From the NCBI GenBank assembly GCA_003152145.1, contig PLZL01000420.1, forward strand, positions 2,674 through 9,997: 7,324 nt of DNA, in the 5' to 3' direction. Shown in pieces: positions 1 to 5,775 of the stretch. Under the pieces are notes generated by a model. The model had not been told where the DNA came from, made no database searches, and was given only the letters and a program-made list of their open reading frames with translations. This DNA comes from Limisphaerales bacterium. GTDB lineage: Bacteria > Verrucomicrobiota > Verrucomicrobiae > Limisphaerales > UBA11358. Both the position numbers and the translations under genes were made by a program. Position 1 is the stretch's first letter; each line of letters starts with the position of its first letter.

Positions 1-75
1 CCGATGAAGGAAGGCGTTGGTTTGCTCAACGCCATTCAGGATGTCTATCTCGACAAGAAAATTACCGTGGCATAA
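1..75 (+). CDS. C-terminal end of an unidentified protein (partial)
   Basis: Frame 1 from the window edge stays open for 24 codons and stops with TAA at 73-75. It ends in a protein-like helical stretch (EGVGLLNAIQDVYLDKKI) followed by TVA. Frame 2 stops almost at once. Frame 3 is also open but gives a far less protein-like, Arg-rich product. A strong + strand terminator begins 54 nt after this stop, which fits the end of a + strand transcription unit. The piece is too short to assign a family, and I do not recognise it. The start and most of the gene lie to the left of the window. Confidence 0.5.
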   Translation, partial: PMKEGVGLLNAIQDVYLDKKITVA

Positions 76-129
76 CCGGTGTCAGGTGTGAACCGGCAGT
101 AGCGCAGTCAGATCGGATTTTAGTCAGGT

Positions 130-167
130 GACCAACTCTCCCCTCAGGTGGAGTTGGTCGTTTTTTT
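130..167 (+). terminator. Rho-independent terminator
   Basis: A perfect 9-bp stem (GACCAACTC at 130-138 with GAGTTGGTC at 151-159) closes a 12-nt loop. It is followed by G and seven consecutive T (161-167). It ends transcription of the + strand gene that stops at 75. On the - strand no T-run follows the stem, so it does not look like a terminator for RNase D, whose stop is 22 nt to the right. Confidence 0.9.
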
Positions 168-188
168 GGCGGTGCGCCACCGTCAAAT

Positions 189-1277
189 TCATTTCAAGAA
201 TTCCCGCTGCCAGGTCATCAATTCCGGAGCGTGCCGGTCCCAATCGCGCGCGAGGTCGCCGAGCGTGGCTTTGCTGGCAATGAGCGTCGGGTCAATGCCC
301 AGCTTGTGGGCGTGGGCGTCCCGGCGTCTGGCCAGTTCAGTGTAACGGCGGCGTTCAGCCTCGTTCGGGCGCTCAAATTTTTGCCGGATGATTTCCGGCT
401 GCTGGCTCGCAGGAACGGCAAGTCCGGCCCTGACCGCTTCAATCAAAGTCTCGCGTCGTCGCGGCGACATTCGCGGCGGCAAAAGACTTTCCACCGGTTG
501 ATTTCCAACCGCCGCGCTCGCCACGTCCGCGAGCCTTTCGTGGTTCAAAATAAAGAACGGCGGACGATTCGCAACGACGGCCTCTTTTTCACGCCAGTGC
601 CAGAGTTCGCGCAAAACGGCAAGCGCCGGGCGGTTCAAGTGGCTGCTGCCCTTGATGCGCCAGACGAAATCACCGTCCACAACGGACGGCTGCGAACATT
701 CAACAATCAATCGCGCGCAACATTCCTGATGCCACGCGAGCCGGTTCTTTTGTTGAAGTTCAAATTTTAATTTGTCCGCCAATGGTTTGAGAAAATGCGT
801 GTCGTTGCGGGCGTAGATTTCCATCTTCTCCGTCAGCGGACGCCGCGCCCAATCGGCTTTCTGCGAACCCTTGTCCAGTTTCACGCCGAGAAATTTTTCA
901 ACGAGCGAACTCAAGCCGAATTGCCGTTCGCCCAGCAGCCGCGCTGCGAGCATAGTGTCAAAAATCGACGAGGGCGTGAACTCGTGATGCTTGTGCAGCA
1001 GCCGCAGGTCGTAATCCGCGCCGTGCATGATGAGTTCATGGGCATTCAACGCATCGAGCAGCGGGTCGAGATTTATTTTCGCCAGCGGATCAACGAGCCG
1101 GTCGCCGTCAGCCGTGCTGATTTGAATCAGACAGACTTTTTCGGGATAGGCGTGCAAGCTGTCTGCCTCGGTATCGAGCGCAACCCATTTTGCCGCGCGC
1201 AATTTTGGCAGCCACGCGGCGAGCTTTTCGTCGGTTTCAATCACGCGGAAATATTTACCACACAGATACGAAGGCAT
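189..1277 (-). CDS. rnd: Ribonuclease D (DEDDy 3'-5' exoribonuclease)
   Basis: This 362-aa protein should trim 3' ends of tRNA precursors and other small stable RNAs in the cytoplasm using two metal ions. The length fits the family (E. coli enzyme about 375 aa). All DEDDy residues are visible: D35 and E37 in Exo I (VALDTEAD), D90 in Exo II (HGADYDLRLL), and Y155 with D159 in Exo III (YARNDTHFL). An HRDC-like helical domain covers about residues 212-285, and a second Arg-rich helical region about 305-355. The first codons lie inside an inverted repeat (1255-1320) and no Shine-Dalgarno sequence precedes ATG 1277. A GTG at 1244 would start the protein as VIETDEKLAAW, closer to where related enzymes usually begin, so the true start may be 33 nt downstream. 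The gene diverges from the acyl-CoA ligase gene, and no terminator is visible after its stop. Confidence 0.93.
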   Translation of the reverse strand: MPSYLCGKYFRVIETDEKLAAWLPKLRAAKWVALDTEADSLHAYPEKVCLIQISTADGDRLVDPLAKINLDPLLDALNAHELIMHGADYDLRLLHKHHEFTPSSIFDTMLAARLLGERQFGLSSLVEKFLGVKLDKGSQKADWARRPLTEKMEIYARNDTHFLKPLADKLKFELQQKNRLAWHQECCARLIVECSQPSVVDGDFVWRIKGSSHLNRPALAVLRELWHWREKEAVVANRPPFFILNHERLADVASAAVGNQPVESLLPPRMSPRRRETLIEAVRAGLAVPASQQPEIIRQKFERPNEAERRRYTELARRRDAHAHKLGIDPTLIASKATLGDLARDWDRHAPELMTWQREFLK

Positions 1278-1320
1278 AAAGATTTAGAATTTACTTTGTG
1301 CCCAGGTGTCCTGGTGGTTT
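1255..1320. repeat. Imperfect inverted repeat, two 27-bp arms and a 12-nt spacer
   Basis: The left arm (1255-1281) and the reverse complement of the right arm (1294-1320) match at 18 of 27 positions. Both look like decayed copies of an 'accacaaagacacaaaggcacaaag' unit. The AT-rich spacer is 1282-1293. The element occupies the whole space between the divergent rnd and acyl-CoA ligase genes and runs into the 5' end of rnd as annotated. From memory, similar palindromic units are dispersed in Verrucomicrobiota genomes; this was not checked by search. Confidence 0.7.
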
Positions 1321-1331
1321 AAGTTTTGACC

Positions 1332-2816
1332 ATGAACCTCGCCACCGCATTTTCAAATTGCGCGCAGAGGCACGCGCAGAAAACCGCCATCTTCTGGGGC
1401 GACCGCGAAATCCCCTACGCGGAGCTTCTCGCGCAATCGCAAAAGGTCAATGCGCATCTGCAAATCCGCTTCGGCGTGAAGCCGGGCGACCGCGTCGCAC
1501 TGTGGCTGAAGAATTGTCCGGAGTTTGTCACGTGCGTCTTTGGCATTTTGCAGGCGGGCGCGGTGGTCGTGCCCATCAACAATTTTCTCAAGCCGGCGGA
1601 GGTCGCTTATATCTTGAACGATGGAGGGATTGACGTGGTGATCACGGATGCAGAGTTGGGCGCGCACTTGGCGGAATTAAAAAAAGGGCGGCCCTCGCTC
1701 AAGTTTTTTCAAATTGAGGAAATCGCCGCGCTCAATCCATCCTCCATCCTCAATCCTCCATCCTCGCGTTCGGAAAAAGACCTCGCCGTCATCATTTACA
1801 CCTCCGGCACGACGGGCAGACCGAAGGGGGCGATGCTTTCGCATGGCAACCTGCTCCACAACGTCGAGAGCTGCCGCATCGTGCTCGAATCCGTGCCGGA
1901 TGACTCCTTCGCGGTGCTGCTGCCGCTCTTCCACACTTACATGATGACGGTGGGGATTTTCCTGCCGTTCACCGTGGGCGGCTCGATTGTGCTGGTGAAG
2001 TCGCTGCATCCGCCGCGCGCGATGTTGCAGGAAATTTTCTCGCGCCGCGCGACGATTCTGCCCGCCATGCCGTCATTTTACCGGATGATGCTGGCCGCGC
2101 AAATCCCCACGCCGCTGCCAATCCGCATTTTCATCAGCGGTTCCGCGCCGCTGCCCATGCAAACGCTGAAGGAATTCGAGGAAAAGTTCAAAGTGCCGCT
2201 CATCGAGGGCTACGGCTTGAGCGAAGCGAGTCCGGTCGTTTCCAAAAATCCGCTGCGCGGCGCGCACAAAGCCGGTTCGATTGGCATTCCGGTTGCAAAT
2301 GTGGAAATGAGCGTGCAGGACGAATCAGGAAAGATGCTCGGAGCGAACGAGACCGGCGAAATTTGCGTGCGCGGCGGCAACGTGATGATGGGTTATTGGA
2401 ATCAGCCGGAAGAGACAAAAAAAGTTTTCCGCAACGGCTGGCTGCTGACCGGCGACGTGGGTCATCGCGACGCCGACGGATATTATTACATCACCGACCG
2501 CAAGAAAGACATGTTGATTGTCAATGGCATCAACGTCTATCCGCGCGAGATTGAGGAGGTGATTTACCATTTTCCCGGCGTGAGGGAGGTGGCGGTCATC
2601 GGCGTGCCGGACGCGCGGCGCGGCGAGCAGCCGGTGGCATTTGTCGCGGCGGCGGAAGGGCGGACACTCGACGAAAAGACGCTGCATGAATTTATCCGCA
2701 GCAAACTGGCCGATTACAAAGTGCCGAAACAGATTATCATCCTGCCCGCGCTGCCAAAGAATGCGACGGGGAAAATTTTGAAAACGGAATTGAGGAAGCA
2801 GGCGGCGGCGAAATGA
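1332..2816 (+). CDS. Long-chain fatty-acid/acyl-CoA ligase (class I adenylate-forming enzyme)
   Basis: This 494-aa enzyme should activate a carboxylic acid, most likely a fatty acid, with ATP to an acyl-adenylate and then transfer it to CoA. Core motifs appear in the expected order. The A3 P-loop YTSGTTGRPKG is at 156-166, the A5 motif YGLSE at 294-298, and A7 TGD at 373-375. The A8 hinge follows at 387-404 (YITDRKKDMLIVNGINVY), and the A10 catalytic lysine is K481 in NATGKILK. The length is typical of bacterial FadD/LcfB-like ligases; chain-length preference cannot be read from sequence. ATG 1332 is preferred over TTG 1326 because family members start close to this point; neither has a clear ribosome-binding site. 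A low-complexity linker (NPSSILNPPSS, 135-145) just before the P-loop is encoded by a heptamer repeat. The gene is a divergent single unit and ends 2 nt before the stop of the convergent SIR2-TPR gene. Confidence 0.93.
   Translation: MNLATAFSNCAQRHAQKTAIFWGDREIPYAELLAQSQKVNAHLQIRFGVKPGDRVALWLKNCPEFVTCVFGILQAGAVVVPINNFLKPAEVAYILNDGGIDVVITDAELGAHLAELKKGRPSLKFFQIEEIAALNPSSILNPPSSRSEKDLAVIIYTSGTTGRPKGAMLSHGNLLHNVESCRIVLESVPDDSFAVLLPLFHTYMMTVGIFLPFTVGGSIVLVKSLHPPRAMLQEIFSRRATILPAMPSFYRMMLAAQIPTPLPIRIFISGSAPLPMQTLKEFEEKFKVPLIEGYGLSEASPVVSKNPLRGAHKAGSIGIPVANVEMSVQDESGKMLGANETGEICVRGGNVMMGYWNQPEETKKVFRNGWLLTGDVGHRDADGYYYITDRKKDMLIVNGINVYPREIEEVIYHFPGVREVAVIGVPDARRGEQPVAFVAAAEGRTLDEKTLHEFIRSKLADYKVPKQIIILPALPKNATGKILKTELRKQAAAK
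1731..1765. repeat. CATCCTC heptamer tandem repeat inside a coding region
   Basis: Four consecutive 7-bp units occupy 1738-1765: CATCCTC, CATCCTC, AATCCTC, CATCCTC. They are preceded by a related heptamer, CTCAATC (1731-1737). The whole stretch is read through in frame by the acyl-CoA ligase gene and encodes a Ser/Pro/Asn linker ahead of the ATP-binding loop. The bias and repetitiveness contrast with the surrounding GC-rich codons, which suggests an inserted or expanded repeat tolerated in a surface linker. Confidence 0.75.
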
Positions 2817-2818
2817 GC

Positions 2819-4264
2819 TTACACCGCTTTCTGCCATTCAGGAAATTTGTCGAGTGTCTCAATGGGAGTATTTTTGGAAATCACATCTGCAATGGCTTGA
2901 AGAAGTTCAAGGTTGAGATGTCCAGCTTCCTTTGCACGGTTGATGTTTCCTGAAAAGTCCCAATCAGCAGAGCGTGCTCCTTTGGTCAATAATGCTTTCA
3001 TTGTCAGCAACTCTTTTGGCCAATCTTTTCGAATGTGCGCTAGACGATAAAAGCACAACTCAACCTTTAGAGCATCTTCGGAAGGCTGTAACATTAGCGC
3101 TTGATTTAATAAACCACACGCCTCGCCATCGTTGCTTGTAATAAAAAGAAGTTGAGCATAATTGCCAACAGTGTTGGCGTGTCTAGGATCGGCTTCAATT
3201 GCACGTTTATAGAATTGTTTGGCTTTATCTGTATCCTTCCGCTCCTTCAAAAGGAAATGTGCATAATTACCGAGATTGATGGCTTTTCTTGGATCAGCCT
3301 CGATAGCACGCTTGTAAAACTGCTCAGCCCGATCAATATCCTTTCGCTCATCTGCAAGGAAGCGGGCATAGATGCCAAGAATAGTGGTATTCTTGGGGTC
3401 GGCTTCGATGGCACGTTTGTAAAACTGCTCGGCTTGATCAATGTCCTTTCGCTCATCTGTAAGGAAGCGAGCATAGTTACCGAGACTGCTGGCATGCTTG
3501 GGATCGGCTTCGATGGCACGTTTGTAGAACTGTTCAGCTTGATCATTGTTTTTTCTCTCATTCCTAAGAAAAGATGCGTAATTACAAAGGGTGTTAGCAT
3601 GTTTGGGATTTAATTCTAAAGCCCTAAGAAAGGCGCGTTCTGCTTCATCAGGATTATTACATTCCTTCCACAGGCAAAGAGCAAAATTGCCATGCAGTTC
3701 ATAGCTCTTTTGACAAAGCTCAATTGCCTGCCTGTAAATAATCTCTTTGCGGGCTGGATCTTTTTCAAGGCGAACTTTTTGTTCCCAACTCCACCATCCA
3801 CCCGCCCGTTCAAGCGTTGCGGCAAGCGCTCTTGTGACCGATGGATGTTTGACTGTGTCTAATCGTAGAATTCTATCGCGATATCGCTCGGCTCTTTTTG
3901 TAGCACGATTCCCGATCTGATCGTCCATCAAAGCGATACCCATTTTCTCGCCAAGCAACACCATGAGAAGATCGAAATCAGGGACTGGAACAAGAACGCC
4001 ATTCAGATCGCTGACCAAATTAATAATGCGCTGACTCGGTTTTTCTTCTTCATAATAACACCAAATCAACTGTCCCTTGATGTCATCAGGTTGCATTGAC
4101 TCCAGAAGATCCATGAGCGTGTCGTCATTTCCGCCATATCCGATGAAGATGGGTGTATAATGCTGGAACAATGCACGCAAAGCAATGCCCCAATTATCGT
4201 GCATACGGCGAAGGCGCTTTGGATCGTTTTGAGGTCCGAGCACAAGTCTCGATGAATTTTGCAA
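2819..4264 (-). CDS. C-terminal part of SIR2-like/TPR protein: end of SIR2 domain plus six 35-aa TPR-like repeats
   Basis: This 481-codon frame is the downstream part of a gene broken near 4244. Its nominal TTG start (4264) lacks a ribosome-binding site and is unlikely to be used. Residues from about 7 (LVLGPQNDPKRL) continue the SIR2-like fold, including FIGYGGNDDTL (40-50), the conserved end-of-fold motif of SIR2_2-type domains. After a linker (about 107-170) come six 35-residue units: 171-205 (degenerate), 206-240, 241-275, 276-310, 311-345 and 346-380, with the core AEQFYKRAIEADP and NYARFL. These are TPR-type helical pairs, normally a protein-binding or sensing module. A degenerate helical tail follows to 481. 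The codons are AT-richer than neighbouring genes (20 G/C of 60 at 3541-3600). The open, well-conserved frame argues that the break is recent or a sequencing error. Confidence 0.8.
   Translation of the reverse strand: MQNSSRLVLGPQNDPKRLRRMHDNWGIALRALFQHYTPIFIGYGGNDDTLMDLLESMQPDDIKGQLIWCYYEEEKPSQRIINLVSDLNGVLVPVPDFDLLMVLLGEKMGIALMDDQIGNRATKRAERYRDRILRLDTVKHPSVTRALAATLERAGGWWSWEQKVRLEKDPARKEIIYRQAIELCQKSYELHGNFALCLWKECNNPDEAERAFLRALELNPKHANTLCNYASFLRNERKNNDQAEQFYKRAIEADPKHASSLGNYARFLTDERKDIDQAEQFYKRAIEADPKNTTILGIYARFLADERKDIDRAEQFYKRAIEADPRKAINLGNYAHFLLKERKDTDKAKQFYKRAIEADPRHANTVGNYAQLLFITSNDGEACGLLNQALMLQPSEDALKVELCFYRLAHIRKDWPKELLTMKALLTKGARSADWDFSGNINRAKEAGHLNLELLQAIADVISKNTPIETLDKFPEWQKAV
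3125..3649 (-). repeat. Five tandem 105-bp repeats encoding TPR-like units
   Basis: Five exact-length 105-bp units encode residues 206-380 of the downstream SIR2-TPR frame. The middle copies are very similar at DNA as well as protein level: the segment reading 'cctttcgctcatctg' on the + strand recurs 105 bp apart. Each unit carries the helical core FYKRAIEADP, with changes mainly in the HASS/NTTI/KAIN/HANT loop. A sixth, degenerate 35-residue unit lies upstream (residues 171-205). The pattern fits recent unit duplication. Confidence 0.85.
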
Positions 4265-4809
4265 ATTAGGGGACGGCGCATTGCCACCCTGACAAATGTT
4301 GTCAGCGATTCGTGTCCGCAGACTAATGGAAAAGTGTCGGTGTAAATCGCTAGCGCATCAGCCACTAGATTGTCAAAGTTGGTTGTGATAACAACATTAT
4401 GTCGGGGAGGATCATCGGCCAGTGATGCTGCCAGAATTGAGTAGCCAGGGCTTGGGTCTTTTCCCGACATGACGCTTTCTAAAAACGCATAGCCCTCTTC
4501 AGGATATTCACGAAAACAACGATCATAGATTTGTGGATAAAAACTCGCTCGTTCTTCATACTTAAATCCCGTAATTTCTAATTTTTCTGCCGTTGCCCAC
4601 TTTTCCAGAGGAATTTTACCACCGTCATCTCGCAAGTGCATCTTACTAAGCCATTGATCAACCAATTGATTTCCTAAAGGAATGTTGGATGCGTATGATG
4701 CACCAGCACCAAGCACCCAAACAAATTTATGGTCGAGCATTTTGTGATGAACAAAATCAAAGTGTTCAACAAAACCATCCAGCGTCCATGTAGTCGGATT
4801 GTCGTTCAT
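4066..4809 (-). CDS. N-terminal part of SIR2-like/TPR protein: putative NAD-binding/NADase domain, frameshifted
   Basis: The frame encodes 247 codons, but only the first 188-189 are authentic. The start ATG at 4809 has a good ribosome-binding site (GAAGGGA at 4820-4814, 4 nt before the start codon). SIR2_2-type motifs are visible: the GAGAS nucleotide-binding loop at 34-38, TTNFDN at 142-147 (counterpart of the sirtuin TQNxD), and KIHRD at 184-188 with the candidate catalytic histidine H186. After D188 the sequence turns into Cys/Ser-rich non-homologous residues ending at 4066. The expected continuation (LVLGPQND, then GYGGNDDTL) sits in the -1 frame. Domains of this class hydrolyse NAD+ in several phage-defence effectors (Thoeris ThsA, DSR, SIR2-Argonaute); NADase activity here is inference. 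The reconstructed protein would be about 663 aa. With the frameshift as read, this product alone would lack part of the fold and all sensor repeats. Confidence 0.75.
   Translation of the reverse strand: MNDNPTTWTLDGFVEHFDFVHHKMLDHKFVWVLGAGASYASNIPLGNQLVDQWLSKMHLRDDGGKIPLEKWATAEKLEITGFKYEERASFYPQIYDRCFREYPEEGYAFLESVMSGKDPSPGYSILAASLADDPPRHNVVITTNFDNLVADALAIYTDTFPLVCGHESLTTFVRVAMRRPLICKIHRDLCSDLKTIQSAFAVCTIIGALLCVHCSSIIHPSSSDMAEMTTRSWIFWSQCNLMTSRDS
4243..4246 (-). other. Frameshift point in the SIR2-TPR gene
   Basis: The upstream frame reads CGA GAC TTG TGC. The downstream frame reads CTT GTG CTC GGA through the same bases. Adding one base within CTTG, or slipping back one base after GAC, joins KIHRD directly to LVLGPQND and restores one continuous 663-codon protein. 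No classical slippery heptamer is present, so a 1-nt deletion (real or a sequencing/assembly error) is more likely than programmed frameshifting. Confidence 0.75.
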
Positions 4810-4813
4810 AGCG

Positions 4814-4820
4814 TCCCTTC
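4814..4820 (-). promoter_or_regulatory. Ribosome-binding site of the SIR2-TPR gene
   Basis: On the - strand GAAGGGA lies 4 nt before ATG 4809. It is the clearest Shine-Dalgarno sequence in the window; most other genes here have weak ones or none. It fixes the start of the N-terminal SIR2 frame. Confidence 0.6.
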
Positions 4821-4894
4821 AAGTTTATAGCCAATTCATGACTTGGGGTTTACCACGTCAATTTGTTAAGTGCGAGCGAGAAATTGCTGGGCTT

Positions 4895-5275
4895 TTAATC
4901 CGGCAAAACAAACGCGGCCTGATGTTTGCTGTTTTCATCCAGCGTCGCCCAATTCATGCCGTGTTTGTGGGCCAGGCTTGCGAGATAAAAATCCGTTGTC
5001 CGACCACTCGCTGGCGCGGGCGCGCTGTCGAGAATTTTCAAATCGCAGGGGACAAATTGCGGCTGAACTTTCTTGTGCCAGAACGCCAGCATTTCCCGCG
5101 CTTCATCCATCGTTGCGCCAAACGCCGGCTGCGTCGAGATGCGGACAAAACCGAGTTCCGTGATCGGGCAAACGGCGATGGACTTTCCTTTCTGCCAGCG
5201 GATGACGCGCTGGTGATGTTCGTGGTCAGCCCACAGCCACGCCAGCAGAGTGGAAACGTCCAGCAGGCAGGTCAT
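4895..5275 (-). CDS. VapC-like PIN-domain toxin ribonuclease
   Basis: This 126-aa single-domain PIN protein has the usual VapC length. The acidic residues expected to bind Mg2+/Mn2+ are present: D6 in MTCLLDVSTLLAWL, E40 in CPITELGFVRIS, D95 in GRTTDFYLASLAHKHG and D113 in ATLDENS. The TELGFVR and TTDFYLA blocks mark the VapC subfamily that typically cuts tRNA or rRNA; the actual target cannot be read. The start ATG 5275 sits directly at the protein's conserved beginning, but no Shine-Dalgarno sequence precedes it. Instead, a palindromic element ends 3 nt upstream. The AbrB-like antitoxin gene lies 76 nt upstream in the same direction, so the two form a toxin-antitoxin pair. The toxin appears intact. 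The stop lies 85 nt upstream of the SIR2-TPR start, in the same direction. Confidence 0.88.
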   Translation of the reverse strand: MTCLLDVSTLLAWLWADHEHHQRVIRWQKGKSIAVCPITELGFVRISTQPAFGATMDEAREMLAFWHKKVQPQFVPCDLKILDSAPAPASGRTTDFYLASLAHKHGMNWATLDENSKHQAAFVLPD

Positions 5276-5278
5276 GGC

Positions 5279-5331
5279 TGTAGTATTGGCGCTGTGCGCC
5301 GATGAAGTCGAGCCACAGGCTCGGCACTACA
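5279..5331. repeat. Palindromic element with three nested hairpins between antitoxin and toxin
   Basis: An outer stem pairs TGTAGT (5279-5284) with ACTACA (5326-5331). Inside are two perfect hairpins: GGCGC-tgt-GCGCC (5288-5300) and CGAGCC-aca-GGCTCG (5309-5323). The whole can fold as a three-way junction in RNA or a cruciform in DNA. It fills most of the 76-nt gap between antitoxin stop and toxin start, and its edge lies 3 nt from the toxin ATG. No T-run follows on either strand, so it is not a normal terminator. It resembles small dispersed REP-like elements of related genomes, which is unverified here. Confidence 0.8.
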
Positions 5332-5351
5332 CAGAATCAGGATGCCATTAG

Positions 5352-5579
5352 TCATGGAAATTGATCCATCAATTTGCGCGTCTCGGCCATCGTGATGCGC
5401 TTGCCGGAAGCGGCGACCAGAAATCCGTTCTTGAGTGACAACGTAATTTTCCGCTCCGGTTTTTCCAATCGCGTCAGAAGAAACTGGCTTTCACCGGTCT
5501 TTTCCAAGTCAAACGCATCGCCGGGATGGGCTGGTTTCGGCAGCGTCACCCGGCGTCGGGAATCGGCGGTAATAATCAT
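5352..5579 (-). CDS. AbrB/MazE-type antitoxin of the VapC-like toxin
   Basis: This 75-aa protein begins MIITADSRRRVTLPKPAHPG, the signature of a swapped-hairpin AbrB/MazE/SpoVT DNA-binding domain (about residues 1-45). The remaining 30 residues (ITLSLKNGFLVAASG then a helix, KRITMAETRKLMDQF) probably form the toxin-binding tail. Such antitoxins bind and block the PIN toxin and repress their own operon as dimers. The frame remains open far upstream to 6386, but that extension lies antisense to two real genes and is rejected. ATG 5579 fits the domain start exactly. No ribosome-binding site is present; a promoter-like pair places transcription start near the ATG, and a palindrome covers the same region. 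The VapC-like gene follows after 76 nt. Confidence 0.85.
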   Translation of the reverse strand: MIITADSRRRVTLPKPAHPGDAFDLEKTGESQFLLTRLEKPERKITLSLKNGFLVAASGKRITMAETRKLMDQFP

Positions 5580-5582
5580 GGA

Positions 5583-5597
5583 GTGGGTATAACCCAC
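5583..5597. promoter_or_regulatory. Palindromic operator candidate for antitoxin autoregulation
   Basis: GTGGGT-ATA-ACCCAC is a perfect 6-bp inverted repeat with a 3-nt centre. It starts 4 nt upstream of the antitoxin ATG (5579) and overlaps the predicted -10 box. AbrB-type antitoxins commonly bind palindromes at their own promoters, so autorepression here is a reasonable inference. Confidence 0.6.
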
Positions 5598-5614
5598 AAT
5601 AAACAATTTGGCAA
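5586..5614 (-). promoter_or_regulatory. Sigma-70-like promoter of the antitoxin-toxin operon
   Basis: On the - strand TTGCCA (5614-5609) and TATACC (5591-5586) are separated by exactly 17 nt. Transcription would start about 7 nt beyond the -10 box, at or very near the antitoxin ATG. That predicts a leaderless or nearly leaderless mRNA, consistent with the missing ribosome-binding site. Confidence 0.45.
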
Positions 5615-5703
5615 GAACCTTTCTTTCAGTTTCAAGAAAATGCGCTTTGAATCGCGCTGCAATTGTCTTATGTTCAACGTGTTTTAGCGATTCTCTTTCC
5701 GAG

Positions 5704-5732
5704 TTGCACTCTGGATTTGACTTGGTTAAACT
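5704..5732 (+). promoter_or_regulatory. Weak promoter candidate for the DUF5679-NDK pair
   Basis: TTGCAC (5704-5709) and TAAACT (5727-5732) are 17 nt apart, 43 nt upstream of the ATG at 5776. The match to sigma-70 consensus is only partial. It is offered because the 196-bp divergent region 5580-5775 must hold a + strand promoter and this is the best-spaced pair seen. Confidence 0.25.
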
Positions 5733-5775
5733 GGTGTCATCGTTCGGGCATGAAGCACGGGCGGTAAAAGTTTTT

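Noticed and set aside
168..182. Small hairpin CGGTG-CGC-CACCG next to the terminator
   Set aside because: It is only a 5-bp stem and no T-run follows on the - strand, so it cannot be called a terminator for RNase D.
231..1322. Two + strand open frames (231-770 and 795-1322)
   Set aside because: They are antisense to RNase D, which has all catalytic motifs; the + strand products show no recognisable domain.
3152..3613. + strand open frame of 153 codons with a 35-residue periodicity
   Set aside because: It is the mirror image of the TPR repeat DNA; periodicity and openness follow from the sense-strand repeats.
4240..4250. Programmed -1 frameshifting in the SIR2-TPR gene
   Set aside because: There is no X-XXY-YYZ slippery heptamer at the joining point and no obvious downstream pseudoknot; a deletion or sequencing error explains it more simply.
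4821..4894. Promoter for the SIR2-TPR gene (TTGACG and TATAAA on the - strand)
   Set aside because: The two boxes are 26 nt apart, too far for a sigma-70 promoter, and neither has a good partner at 16-18 nt.
4799..5305. + strand open frame of 168 codons
   Set aside because: It is antisense to the VapC-like gene and shows no domain of its own.
5608..5775. Upstream extension of the DUF5679 frame starting MARTFLS
   Set aside because: It adds 56 residues ahead of a well-defined domain start with no family support. It may be a degenerate dispersed repeat, but I could not support that.
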